NCBI GenBank assembly: GCA_009809945.1
Contig: WTPW01000689.1
Coordinates: forward strand, 274,997-338,996
Source: Gigaspora margarita
Taxonomy: Eukaryota; Glomeromycota; Glomeromycetes; Diversisporales; Gigasporaceae
DNA: 64,000 nt
Direction of reading: 5' to 3'
Of this stretch, positions 12,808 through 23,596 are shown piece after piece (position 1 is the first letter of the stretch; each line of letters begins with the position of its first letter). Below the pieces are notes generated by a model, which saw nothing but the letters and a program-made list of their open reading frames with translations, had not been told where the DNA came from and searched no databases. A program made the translations under genes and the position numbers.

Positions 12808-13606
12808 TGGGAATGATGCTAAAATCAGATGATACTAAAATCTATGTGATCTTTGTATCATCAGATTTTATAAAATTTCCAAAAATCGTATAAACAATCA
12901 ATCTATACTATATAATCAAAACAATGAATAGGATCAGTTAGAGTGGGTTAATTCAATACTGAATAAATTAAATCTTGCTATTTATATATAAAAGACCTTC
13001 TAACAATATCAAAATAGTGACCCTAATCTAACCCTAAACATGAAGCAATTTTTTTTGTTTTTTGTTAGTGGTTTTATAAATGCTTTTTGCCTTGTGGTTA
13101 GAATTAGGTTAGGGTTGCCTTTTTGATACAGTTATAAGGCCTTTTATATATAGATATCAAGAATACATATAGGAGGACCCTGGACATTTCTCATATAGGT
13201 CATAACTAGATTTTGGCCAATTTTGATCTAATTTGCTAAAAATGACAAAATCTATTTACTTTAATAACTTCTAATCTAGTGATCAGTATTGAATAAACTT
13301 TATTTTGTTAGATGCACCACACTGAGAGCTTCATTTTAAAAAAAACTTCATTCAAATTGGACTACAAGAAGCCAAGATAATTGCCAAAAACTGTTTTTTG
13401 CTTTTCAAATTTTAGGTGTTTTTGCTAAAAAATTTCAGTTATGATCTCTATACTAGATGTCCAGGGTCCTCATATAGGTATACTGAATGGTATAGCATTC
13501 GATATAGTGTAGATCAATTGTTTGCACAATTTTCAGAAATTTTAGAAAATCTAATAATATAAAGATCATGTGTATTTCAGTATCATCTGATTTAGCATTA
13601 TCCCCA
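12808..13606. mobile_element. TIR element, host of a smaller MITE
   Basis: The inverted ends are GGGAATGATGCTAAAATCAG and, complemented, GGGGATAATGCTAAATCAG. The right arm of the duplication lacks this sequence (near 52,140), so it is a filled site. The MITE at 13,174-13,470 is nested inside it. The central part includes CTAATCTAACCCTAAAC and its near complement GGTTAGAATTAGGTTAGGGT, a telomere-like motif in inverted orientation. The target duplication is not clear. Confidence 0.65.
13174..13470. mobile_element. MITE family J, copy 1, with perfect 8-bp TSD
   Basis: It has 14-bp perfect ends AGGACCCTGGACAT and ATGTCCAGGGTCCT. It is flanked by CATATAGG at 13,166-13,173 and 13,471-13,478. A second copy lies at 35,137-35,430 inside a LINE. 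Length is about 297 bp and there is no coding frame. The superfamily is hAT- or Mutator-like by TSD length. Confidence 0.9.
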
Positions 13607-13872
13607 ATATTGATTAATAAAATTGCTCAGGTCTAAAAATTTGTATTTAATCATATTTTGGATTTTGATTTGAGTGCTGCCAAATCAAAGCTAAAATAAA
13701 TATTCAAGTTATTATAGTAGCATTTGCAATTCATTTATGTAATCTTATAATTTTTCAGAATTATATTTGCTATAGTAAAAACATACTGTATTACTGTAAA
13801 ATAATGTGCACCTGCATGGTGATTCGATCACCTGTGCACTATTTTGAGTGCGCGCATGTGCGCTATTTTGAG

Positions 13873-16093
13873 GGGGTCAGTTAAAGCAGAGCGAGTTTTT
13901 AGTCATGTGATTGTCTACGAGTCACGTGTTCAAATAACTTCGCAATCAAATCAATCACGTGCATCGGTAAACCTATAAAAATAAAATCGATTAGATAGAT
14001 AATCTTAAAAAAATAAACAGTATGAAAAATTTTTTTTTAAAAAAAAAAAACTACGGCGTGACTTAAAATAAATTTATATATATATATAATTTATTTATAT
14101 TGTTTTTTTTTTGCGTGTTATTTTGTAGAGATTATGGACAAGGAGAACGAAGAAAGTAATATACGGCCACGCTTTTTTAATGTAAGCGTTCCCTTTGAAG
14201 TTCCGGATGAAGAGTTTGATAATAATTTGTGGCCTTTGGTCACAAATATATGATGCAATTCAGCTCGAACAAGCTTAAAAATAGTGATTTCTGGAAAATA
14301 TACACTTGCCGTTTCATGAAGCATAGAGATTCAAGTACACGACAGGATGGTGTATCAAATGATAAAAGGAGAAAAACCAACATTCGACTGGTGGGCATTT
14401 GCAAGGCCAAAATTAAAATAACCTGGTCTGTTTCTTCTAAAATGGTTCAAATTGAACGGTTCAAAGATTCTCTGGATCACACACATACTTTAAGTGTAAG
14501 TGATATGAATAAACGCTCAAGTACCATTCGTACCTTGGTCTCAAATGAGGCGGTCAAGAATTACACACCAGTAGCAATTACTAGCACGGTTAGAGAGTTT
14601 GCAAAAAATGATTTAGGGTTAGATGATAGCATTGAATATCTAAGACGTAGGGAGGTAGCGAACATAAAATATAAACTCCAGGGGCCTATGAATTTATATT
14701 TAGTAGGTAGTGCAAGTTTAAGAACAGATATAGACAAGACCTTGTCATATTTAAAAAGTGAGGAATATCTTGTAGAACATTATCATGTTTTTCAACGATC
14801 CGCAAAACAAGTAAAACGTACAGAAGGTATAATTTTTATGAATTCTTGCCAAATAGAAAAAATTCAGCACCACGGTTGGCTCATGTTAATAGATTCGATA
14901 CACAAGACAAATAAACATGATTGGAAGCTCTTCACTTTGTATGTCCGAGACAACCATGGATGTTGGAAAAGCGGCTCACATTTTTTCGTGTGTACTGAGG
15001 ATAGTGAGACCATCACGATGGCACTACAATTAATTCGAAGAAAATGCCACAGTTGGACTCCTAGTACATTTTAATCGACCAAAGCAGTACTGAAGCTAAT
15101 AGTATAAAAAAAGCTTTCCCTGGTAGTAGTGCTAGAGAACAAGAGTGCGGAATTTTATTTTGCATGGTCCATTTAATGCGCACATGGATTTCGAAAATTT
15201 ATGAAAATGAAGCCCATAAAATTATGATGGAAGCTATGTTTAAAAAAACAAAAATAGGTTGCGAGCAACTCGTTCAATCTATTATTAATACTTGTCCGGT
15301 CCCCACTATTTGCAGTTATGTTAAACGGAATTATAAGAATAATACTCACCAATGGGCCCTTTGGGCATGAAATTATTTGCTACTTCTGCTCTAAGTAACT
15401 TCTACCAATGCGTTGGAGTCTTTTTATAGTGAGCTAAAGTCTACAACGTCCCATTTATATGAGCTGATCAGTGCATCCCAAAAAATTATTGCCCTTAATC
15501 GTAAGAAACAAATTGATGCTAAAAGCGCTGCTTTTAATTTTTGTACAAAAAAAGTGTCAGTCTATGGTATTGAAGATGAAATAATTAAAGAAGTCCACAA
15601 GTTCCCCTATCCTATGCAATTAATGATTATAAAAGAAGCAAGTGCTGTAATGGATAGATAAAGGTGCCCCAGGGCTTACTTCTCTTAATTGTGGCTGCTT
15701 GTTCTGTAATAATTATATGTTGCCGTGCAAACATATATTTCACGAACATAGCTTTGGTTCCCACTGATTATTAACCGCCGAAGCCTGGAGAATGTTTCAT
15801 GAAATTTTCGAGGAAAGTGGGTATGAAGTATATGAAAGTCGAGAGTTAGTTAATATTGAAATATCAGAGCAAAGTGAAAAAGAAATAGATGCAGAAAATA
15901 GATGGCTTACCATGAACGAGTTAACCGAAAGACTACGAGAAAAATACTGGAGTGTCGAAGAATGAGGTGGAGCCAACGAAGCAGAGGCATTTATTTTCAA
16001 AGTAAAAGGGTCCTTGCATCCGATTTTTAATATCGATTAATATCGATTAAAAATAAAAAAAAATAGAGTATGAATATAGATTCGAAGACTATA

Positions 16094-16133
<40 letters not shown>

Positions 16134-16333
16134 AATTATACCCTTTACTGTAAAGCTTAGAAAAATAACAACTACAATTGTTTGCCGCAACTAAATTTTT
16201 AAAAATTTAATAAAAATCAAAGTTGGTTATTGGCTAAATTTATGCACGTGATCATATGTTTATCTGTTCATTGATCGTCTACACGCCATAGACAATCACG
16301 TGACTAAAAACTCGCTCTGCTTTAACTGACCCC
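13873..16333 (+). mobile_element. Mutator-like element (MULE) with TIRs and 8-9 bp TSD
   Basis: The left end GGGGTCAGTTAAAGCAGAGC (13,873) and right end GCTCTGCTTTAACTGACCCC (ending 16,333) are exact complements. The inverted repeat continues for about 50 bp through GAGTTTTTAGTC and TCACGTG. The flanks are ATTTTGAG at 13,865-13,872 and 16,334-16,341; one further G can be shared, making 9 bp. Length is 2461 bp, and it carries one decayed transposase gene in the plus orientation. TIR length and 8-9 bp TSD fit Mutator-like elements. Confidence 0.92.
14134..16040 (+). pseudogene. MULE transposase with SWIM zinc finger, degenerate
   Basis: Joined frames read as one transposase of the MULE class, which cuts and pastes the surrounding element. 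The N-terminal piece starts at ATG 14,134 (MDKENEESN). The frame shifts near 14,225-14,230 into the piece up to 15,074. This contains SLDHTHTL, VREFAKNDLGL and LMLIDSIHKTN, the last probably holding a catalytic aspartate. A second shift near 15,072 leads into DQSSTEAN and LMRTWISKIY, then in-frame stops at TGA 15,368 and TAA 15,392. The piece 15,413-15,661 follows (ESFYSELK), then a third shift near 15,660 and a SWIM-type finger, CGCLFCNNYMLPCKHIFH (CxC...CxH). Further TGAs lie in the tail. No intact open frame longer than 281 codons remains, so this copy cannot make transposase. Assignment rests on TIRs, TSD and the SWIM motif together. Confidence 0.88.
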
Positions 16334-16668
16334 ATTTTGAGGTAACCCAATTTTTTATCCTGTACTGGCGCTAAAAATCTAAACCTTAATATATATATAT
16401 ATATATAGGAACAATTACCCTATTGTTGAACTTCTATGTAGCGATGGTAAAAAGTGAATTATTTATTTTTTAAAACCTGCACATATATAAAGTATCACCT
16501 ATAGATTTATGATCTTATTTTTCTTTGTTCTTTGGTATTATTATACAGTACTCTAAGGCCATTTTAGATCTAACTTTAAAAAGAATGTGCATAAAACATT
16601 CATTTATTATCAAAAATTATATTCCAGTATTAAATCAAAAGAATGGCCATAACAATTTATTATCCTGC

Positions 16669-17116
16669 TACAGTACCAGACAGCGAAAACCATACATTTT
16701 TTTTAGCATTGTTTAAAGTCTAATAACTTTACAACAAGTTATTATTTTAAAAATCCCTCTTACAAATTTTTTATTTGTAACCTAAACAACAAATCTGTAA
16801 GACAGATTTTTGATATCTTGCTTTTTAAAGAAGTTATAAGGGTTTAAAGTTCAGCAACTTTTATAGTAAAGTAGAAATTTGGCGCAGGACAATCAACCAA
16901 TCAGATTGATGCTTGATCACATGCTCACGATTTGATCGGTTAATATTTATTATAAAATCCAAAATTTGGCGCTTATTATATAAAAAAAAATCAAGTTTAT
17001 TTTTTTAACCAATTATAATTTTGTTACACAAAAATTAGCCAATCAGAATCGTTAAAAAATTCTCAAATTTGGCACCTTTAAAAAAAAATGGATAGTTTTT
17101 GCTGTCCGGTACTGTA
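16669..17116. mobile_element. TA-flanked MITE with about 36-bp TIRs
   Basis: The left end, after TA, is CAGTACCAGACAGCGAAAAC. The complement of the right end is CAGTACCGGACAGCAAAAAC. TA lies on both sides (16,669-16,670 and 17,115-17,116). The interior is about 0.38 kb and non-coding. Differences between the two ends are partly CG against CA, as expected for CpG decay. It is nested in the 13,784-17,338 element. Confidence 0.85.
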
Positions 17117-17554
17117 GAATAAGGATAGCGCTAATTAAATATTTAATGATAGTTATTCTTGAAGCAATTAAAGCTAAAAAGAATAAATATGAAGCATTTG
17201 TTGAACACCTTTGTTATGCATTCGATTAAATAGTATTCTATATATGGTGCATGCTATTTTGGAATGCGCATGTGCTATTTTTAGGAGATGCAATTTTCAA
17301 AATAATGTCCATAATTGTTAATTCGCAATAATACAGTAAATATTTATTTTCTGATTTGATTTGGTGGGTTATTTTAAATTTATAAAAAATAATCATAGAA
17401 TTGTATAGCTACCTAGCATAATAGTATAAATATGATTTTATCAAACTATACTATCACTGATCTGCTAATATATATATTAAAATAATATAGTATGGTTTAA
17501 TAAACCATATCCATAATACTGATCTTTGTAATGCTATGCTATGTGCTAGATAGT

Positions 17555-18010
17555 TTTAGAAAGGTTCTTTCTGAAAATTGTGGGAAGGGAATGTCAGAGA
17601 GATAAATATCAAGTAATTGATCATGCCAGGAAGGTAATTTTGTCAAAGAAGAATTTGTCAAAGAGATATGTATCAGAGTAATTATGTTAGAAAAATAATT
17701 GTATCAGATAATTTTTGTATCAGAGAAATTATTGTATCAGAAAAATTATTGTATCAGGTAATTATTGGGGAAGTACATATTAGGAAAATAAAGTATCAGA
17801 AAAGTGTATATCAGAGAAGTGAAGATGTTAGAAAAATGAAAATGTAGGGAAATAAAAGTGTTAGAAAGTAAATGTCAGGAAATGAAAGTATTGAGAAGTA
17901 AATATTGAAGAAATAAAAGTGTTGGGGAAGTGAATGTCAGGAAAATAAAAGTATCAGAGAAAGAATTGTCAGAAAATAAATGTCAGAAAAAATTCCCAGG
18001 GAAATAATAT
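17555..18010. repeat. GACA-type short repeat array, left copy
   Basis: Degenerate units of about 15-20 nt built on TGTCAGAGAAATAA or TATCAGAAAAATTA follow one another. It is the inverted, decayed counterpart of the cleaner array at 51,300-51,725, whose unit is TTTCATTTCCCCGACAC. A related array is at 22,137-22,816. It is non-coding. Confidence 0.75.
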
Positions 18011-18599
18011 GGATCCTTTAATTACAGCAAATTTTATTTATAACAAGATCTTTGTTACAGTGAAACTGCAAAGGATTTTAGCTTATTTTCTATCTTGAGT
18101 ATAAAATTATAATTAGCAAAGCTCAACAATTTAATTATACTACTAATACAATTTCTATAACTTATTGGAATATACAAACTAATTTATATTAAATTTCTTT
18201 ACTCTACTTCTGATATAAATTGTACTCCCTGCTTAGAATTAATAATGCTACCCAAAACTTTATAGTTTTGAATTGGCTAAAACTAAAACTGTATTACCAG
18301 TTTCAAATATAACCTTCTTGGCTAAAACTTGTCTAAAAACTCAAAACTATACTAATATTTTGAAACTATACTGAAACTCTGAAACTGGTTTGCTAATAAA
18401 TTTTTCTTTTTGGTTTGTATTATCTATGCAAATAAGTAAAAATGTGATCCCGATATTTACTATATCTGATAAATTTTGAATGCCCATATCTCTAGTATAT
18501 ATATATAATAGAAGGAATAAAAAGTAAATTTCTGGTTATTTCTATAGTAAGAAATAATCAAAAACTTACTTTTTATTTTCATTCATATCAGCAAATTGG

Positions 18600-19090
18600 C
18601 ATAATTAGGTCTTTTTTCAATAAACAGTTACACAAGAATTTGCTCCTAAGTAACATTAAAAAACTAACAAATGAAGTACTTGTTACAACTTACAAAAGAG
18701 CCTTTTTAACATCTAGACAAGTTAAAAAACCAATAAAACTTAATAAAAGAGCTATGCTAAGCTATAGAAAGAAGTACTTTTATTATTTGTTGAAATATTC
18801 AGGTGTTTTAGGATGGGTTGGGCATTTTAAAATGGGTTGGTAACTATCAAGAGTAAATTTGGAAGCTAATTTTCAAAAAAATAGCCTTTTTAATATACTT
18901 TTGGCTTATAATTAAATACATGAATTTCATAATTTTTTACATGCTTAATTATAAATACAAAGCTGGTAAAAAAGGCCATTTTTGTGAAAATTTGCTTTGT
19001 AATAAATTTTTGCATAAATTTTTTAATAATCCTTGATCATGATTGGTTGAGCTGACATGTTATACCGATCCGCCAATATGTATTGCATTT
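18600..19090. repeat. Third copy of the 10.8-11.2 kb / 52.6-53.1 kb repeat
   Basis: The sequence from TTTTTTCAATAAACAGTTACACAA to TTGATCATGATTGGTTGAGC resembles 52,645-53,055 in the same orientation and 10,830-11,230 in inverse. Shared points include an imperfect palindrome around AATACATGAATTTCAT and the tail CATGATTGG. The small open frame at 18,640-18,843 falls in it and has no recognisable domain. Confidence 0.55.
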
Positions 19091-19255
19091 ATATACATAT
19101 ACATGAATTTTACCTATCTGAAAAACATTTATTGCTATATCTATCTTCTTATAAAAGATCAATTTGCCCTATTCTTCTACCTTTAAAATATTTATAACAC
19201 TATCTTTACACTAGTAAAAGCTATTTTCTTACCTATACACTAGGGCAGGGTTGTC

Positions 19256-20560
19256 ATAAGACAGCTTTGGACACTGATTTGGACAATTTTGGACAATTAA
19301 ATAAAGTAAAATTATTTAAATTTTATTAAGATAACCTATTTTAATTTTAACTAAAATTAGTTCAGCACCTTAAAAAATATATAGTTATATATTTTTTATA
19401 TAGATTTATTAATTATTAAAGCCTAGCATTTTACACACCAACTCTTTCCAATGATAACTTGTGCCAAAATTTTTGGACAAATGCAAAACAAAAAGTTCAA
19501 GGTAACAGATCAAGAAGCAGCTATACTTACAGTTTTTGTAAAGGTCAATGACTCCTCTACTCTCTAGGACTCCTTTATATATTTGACATGCAAGCCAAAA
19601 GCGTCAGTTGTGCAAGATAACTGGCAACGCACCCTTGGTACAAGAAATTCTGGTGAAAGGCAGTAGCTTTCGTCGATGAAGTTTGTATAGGTGAGCCAAG
19701 AAATGAGTTTTGCAACACATTCTTTAAGGAAATTTTATGATCAAGTACAAAATACTGAACACCATATACCATATTCTTGCTTGGATTTTTTTTCTGGAAT
19801 TTTGATAAAAAGTGGGAAATTCGGCATACTTCCTTCAAGAGATCGATATTGTTGTTCATATCCTAATTGGGAAGAAGGCACATGAAGTTGTAAACAGAAA
19901 TAACGCATAATAAAGTTGTAATGCATAGGAGTTGGTTGATCAGAGGAAATAAATTCTAGAACTTTCTTTATGCATTATAATACTAGGCGAGGCGATTTCT
20001 TGTACAGTATTATATAATTTTTATCATTTAGTGTTTAGACATATTAATGCCTTCATTTTTTGTTTTTCATGACTTTATTTTTGTTCTTCTCTTTTACTGT
20101 ATCTTTTTCTTTTTTTATTATTATTTTGGTTTTGTTTGTAGGATTTCGTTTAGTTGTATTTTCTCTCTTTATTTTTTTCTTTTTTATTCATCTTTATGAG
20201 TAGCTCAGAGATGAAGTTTTTGAAGGAATGGTCTATGAAGAGGTAGCTGAGAACCTGGATATGTTCTCGAAGAGATATATGAGTAATGTCATATATGGCT
20301 TGGAGACTAACAAATATCAGTACAACAACTATACCTGGGCACTAGTGGAGTTGTTAGGTATTAGCCTAATGTTATAGTTAGAAATTGTTTGTTTGTATCT
20401 TGTATATAAAAAACCTCTAATAAATTAGTGCAAGGTTGTAAAGTGAAAAATAAATTAATTATTAAAGCCTGGACAAGCTTTGGACAATCTTGAACATTTG
20501 GACAATTTTGGATATGAACAAGCCAAAAAAGGCTGTGAACAGCCAAAACATACAATACTG
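19256..20560. mobile_element. hAT-like element G with coding-like interior
   Basis: The ends are CAGGGTTGTCATAAGACAG on the left and, complemented from the right, CAGTATTGTATGTTTTGGC. The flanks are perfect 8-bp CACTAGGG at 19,248-19,255 and 20,561-20,568. Sub-terminal regions repeat TTTGGACAA in both orientations. The interior, 19,490-20,370, is less AT-rich and holds coding-like segments on both strands. A 260-bp deletion derivative lies at 34,463-34,722. CAGGG-type ends with 8-bp TSD fit hAT elements, but no hAT transposase motif was recognised. Confidence 0.8.
19575..19859 (-). pseudogene. Unidentified coding-like segment inside element G
   Basis: A minus-strand frame of 94 codons includes NPSKNMVYGVQYFVLD and SSTKATAFHQNFLYQGCVAS. 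Its composition looks more protein-like than the surrounding AT-rich frames. I do not recognise a family. A second minus-strand frame (19,741-19,926) overlaps it in another phase, so at most one is real or the frame is shifted. A plus-strand stretch at about 20,211-20,376 also reads open, including RDEVFEGMVYEEVAENLDMF and YTWALVELLGISL, then stops. These may be remnants of cargo or of a transposase. Confidence 0.3.
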
Positions 20561-20870
20561 CACTAGGGTATTCAGAATTATGTAATGCAATAAGGTAAAT
20601 TCTACAATGTGACTAGGTTAATTATGTGATAGATGTGAATTATACGATTTTATTAATAAATTTTCTCGATTATGAGATTTCAATAACTCATGTAATCTTT
20701 TAGAATCGATTTAAGTTCATTTATTATCTTCATCAAATTATATACCTGCTAATCACAATTTATGCATATGACTAGGATGCCCTTTTTGCTTGATTATGCA
20801 AAGCAACTGAGATGTGAAAATTTGGTAAATTATGCGCATAATTTTGTATCGCATAATTCTGGACACTCTA

Positions 20871-22126
20871 CTATACACTAGGGGTTTTAGCTAAGTTGGG
20901 TTTGACCCAACTGACTTAGGTCTGATCCAACTCAGATCAGGTCAGGTTAGATAAAACACAGATCAGGTTAGACCTGTGTCAAAGAAAACCTGGGTCAGAT
21001 CAAATCTGAGTAAGATTATATTCAATTATTGCAAGTAGTCACTATATAGTAAAGTCAAAATTTTACTATCTATATTGATAAAATCTGCTTAAGTAAACTT
21101 GTTTGGAAGTCAAAATGCATATACTCTGAAATTATATTCAAATTAGAGAATATTTTATTTTTTTTATTTTTTTATTTTTTTTAAATCTTAACAACCTTGC
21201 GCTACCTTTATTAAACTCTTAAATTAAAGTACAAGTACATTTAATAATTATCTAATTACTTTGGGCAGGCATCAACCTGGCTACTTCATTGAGCGCCCAG
21301 GTAGGGTTGTCTCACTGAACACTTCTTCTTCCAGCAGGGCCCCCTGGTTATCGACCTGAGCAGTTCCTGTTAGTACGAACCGCAGTCCGGATGCGCTACC
21401 ACGTGTTCTTGAAGTATCCTTTCAGACTTCAACCTCTCAATACATCACGTGACTTCGGTTATTCAAATTGTGGTTCTAACTCAGTACGACCTCAGGGTTT
21501 TGATCACGACTACTGTAGCATCACACCATAGAGGTCCGTTAATTGACATCCTGGGTCCCTGTCTTCCTGCGGTGTTTCAGTTCCCTTTTTGGTAGGACCC
21601 ACATCATAGATTTTTAAGTTTTCGCTACCACCATAAATCGAACTGGCAATCTTCTGATATGCATCCTCGGAGCATAACCGCTATGCTATCGACTCGAAGG
21701 ACATTGGAGAATATTTTATTATTTGACTTTAATTTTAAAATTCATTGAACATATTTTTTAAAAAGATTTTAATTTTTTCATTGAACGTAAAAATTAAAAG
21801 TCAAATAATAAAATTTTCTCTGATTTGAATAAAATTTTAGTGTATATGAATTTTAATCTCTCAAACAAGTTTACTTAAGCAGATATTATTGATTTATATA
21901 GTAAAATTTAGACTTTACTATGTAGCAACTATTATCAAGTAGGTTCAACACAGGTTGGGTTGGGTTGGGTCAGACCCAGGTCAGATTTGACATAAGGTGG
22001 ATCAGATCCAGAATAGGTTTGATATAAGGTGGGTCAGACCCAGGTTGGGTTTTGACCCAAATGGGTCTGACATGAGTAAGCTCCAAATCTGACCCAACTC
22101 AACCCACTAAGACCTCTACTATATAT
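20871..22126. mobile_element. hAT-like element M hosting a palindrome and a SINE
   Basis: The element runs from TAGGGGTTTTAGCTAAG (20,879) to CCCACTAAGACCTCTA (22,118). It is flanked by CTATACAC and CTATATAT. The two sub-terminal regions are tandem variants of GGTTGGGTCAGACCCAGGTC in inverted orientation. The interior is a family A-like palindrome (about 21,030-21,940), which is itself split by a tRNA-derived SINE at 21,160-21,702. Confidence 0.75.
21160..21702 (-). mobile_element. tRNA-derived SINE with 18-bp TSD
   Basis: Read from 21,702 leftwards, the head resembles a tRNA: TAGCATAGCGG is a perfect A-box pattern (TRGCNNAGYGG) and CCAGTTCGATTT resembles a B box. The body is GC-richer than its neighbours. 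The 3' tail is A-rich, seen as the T-rich run at about 21,160-21,182. The flanks are ATTAGAGAATATTTTATT (21,142-21,159) and ATTGGAGAATATTTTATT (21,703-21,720), an 18-bp duplication with one mismatch, as left by LINE machinery. Its head resembles that of the SINE at 54,702. Confidence 0.88.
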
Positions 22127-22136
22127 GGTTGTTGCT

Positions 22137-22816
22137 TGATTCCCTGAAAGTTAGTTCCTGCCAGCTCATTTTTCTGATACTATATCTCTGACAGAATGTT
22201 TCACCTATAGCATTTTTTGTTGACAGAATCTTTTCTCAACATACCATGTTTTCAACCTCCCATTCCTTGACAGAACATATTTTTGAAAAGACATTTTACT
22301 GACATGACGTATTTCAGAAAGAATATTTTTCTGATATAACATGTTTCTGACATCTTTTTCTAACAAGATCTTTCCCCAATTAGCAATATAATTATTGGGT
22401 ATAGTAATATATTTATGTTAATCACATCACATGATTAAGTACTCAGGCTAAATTAGGGTTAGGGTTAGGGTTAGATTAGAGTTAGATGATAGTATAATTT
22501 AGGCTGAGTTGATAGTGCTAGTAAACAAAATGACGTAGTTGCATGATTTCATGTGATGTGATAATCACTAGGTTTATCGTTCTTGTCAGAAAAAGTACAT
22601 TCAATAAAACTTAGTGTTAGAGAAAAGTCAAATTAAAAATATGTCATGTCAAATAAATGTCATGTCGAAAATATGAGATGTTAAGAAAAGGGGATGTCAA
22701 AAGCATAATATGTCGAGGAAAGATTCTGTCAACAAAAAGTGCTGTAGGTGAAACATTCTGTCAGGGATATAGTATTGGAAAAATGAGCTGGCGAGGAACT
22801 AACTTTCAGGGAATCA
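22137..22816. mobile_element. TIR element with GACA-type repeats and a telomere-like core
   Basis: The ends are TGATTCCCTGAAAGTTAGTT and its exact complement, ending at 22,816. Both arms consist of degenerate units around TTCTGACAGAA or TGTCA. They are related to the arrays at 17,555-18,010 and 51,300-51,725. The centre carries GTTAGGGTTAGGGTTAG at about 22,456-22,472. There is no coding frame. Confidence 0.75.
22448..22474 (+). repeat. Interstitial telomere-like repeat
   Basis: Three tandem TTAGGG units lie in the loop of the 22,137-22,816 palindromic element. TTAGGG is the common fungal telomere unit. It is too short and too internal to be a chromosome end. Confidence 0.7.
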
Positions 22817-22892
22817 TACTATAATTCTATACATCTATAATCTATCCAACTAACCCTTATTTGCTTATAAAAAACCCAATTACCCAAAGAAA

Positions 22893-22999
22893 AAATATCA
22901 AAAAAAAAACAAATAAATAAATAAATAAACAAACAAACAAATAAATAAATAAAATAAATAAATAAATAAATAGATAAATATATAAATAAATAAACTAAT
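22893..22999 (+). repeat. (AAAT)n microsatellite
   Basis: Runs of AAATAAAT and AACAAACA follow an A-rich stretch. They may be the tail of a retroposon or simple-sequence expansion. Confidence 0.8.
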
Positions 23000-23596
23000 A
23001 TATGATCTAGGTCTTTACACTTTTAATTTTTTTCTTTTTAGAGTATAGTGATTTAGAGAAGTAGCCAAGTTGTCACCCCAAGTAGCAAATTGAAAGTTTG
23101 AATCCCACTAGAGACATTTTGAAAATAGGTCTGTGTTATAGTAACTGTGGCTCAGATCAGTTGAGTAATAAAACCTGTAATCTTGGTTCCACCATCTAGA
23201 ATAGGAGCTTTGGCACAATGGTGTTATTGTTATACTGCAAATTCAGAAAACTAGAAAAGCAGAAACCTCTTGGCAAGTCCCAAGTAAGGAGATAGATGGA
23301 TGGCTTCGACTGTGCTACTAGATAAGATAAGTGCTGAATCAGAAACAAACCTTACAAGGGTTGTAGTAGGTGACCTAGCAGTTTATGGAGTACCGGACTG
23401 CAAGTGTATGAGTAAAGCCATAGCACCAGTCGCTGAAAGAAAACTAAATAATTACCTTGTAGGTAGTGTTCGGATCTGTTGGATTTTTTATTCAGATTAT
23501 CCAGATAAAACAGATAACAGATAATGTTTTTGTTCAACAGATAATTTATCCGGATAGTTACTTTATGTTCAGATAATTATCTATAGATTATCTGTA

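Larger units (their letters stand above)
13784..17338. mobile_element. TA-flanked TIR element carrying a MULE and a MITE
   Basis: The ends are TACTGTATTACTG on the left and CAATAATACAGTA on the right, both at TA. The right arm of the duplication is uninterrupted at this place (about 51,935-51,960), which shows an insertion. The interior holds the MULE (13,873-16,333) and a MITE (16,669-17,116). Without them only about 0.65 kb of the host element remains, and that part has no coding frame. Confidence 0.7.
8455..18080. repeat. Left arm of a large inverted duplication
   Basis: This arm is an inverted copy of 51,210-61,510. Matching blocks, each on the opposite strand, are approximately 8455-8920 with 61,270-61,505; 8920-9880 with 57,733-58,718; 9890-11,480 with 52,390-54,590; 12,560-12,805 with 52,140-52,390; 13,607-13,783 with 51,940-52,130; and 17,340-18,080 with 51,210-51,900. 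Gaps between blocks are arm-specific insertions annotated separately (11,488-12,554; 12,808-13,606; 13,784-17,338). This arm has fewer CpG dinucleotides than the right arm. The arms are about 33 kb apart. Confidence 0.8.
19243..20878. mobile_element. hAT-like MITE L, split by element G
   Basis: Left terminus is TAGGG at 19,251-19,255, resumed as TAGGGTATTCAGAATTATG at 20,564. Right terminus is GCATAATTCTGGACACTCTA, ending at 20,870. The flanking 8-bp duplications are CTATACAC at 19,243-19,250 and 20,871-20,878. After removing element G (19,256-20,560) and one copy of its TSD, a 307-bp MITE with good inverted ends is left. Confidence 0.7.

Noticed and set aside
14229..14231. GTG as the start of the MULE transposase frame
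   Set aside because: Nuclear fungal genes rarely start at GTG, and the coding sequence continues upstream in another phase from ATG 14,134, so a frameshift explains it better.
22448..22474. Chromosome end
   Set aside because: There are only about three TTAGGG units, in the loop of a TIR element, with transposon sequence continuing on both sides.
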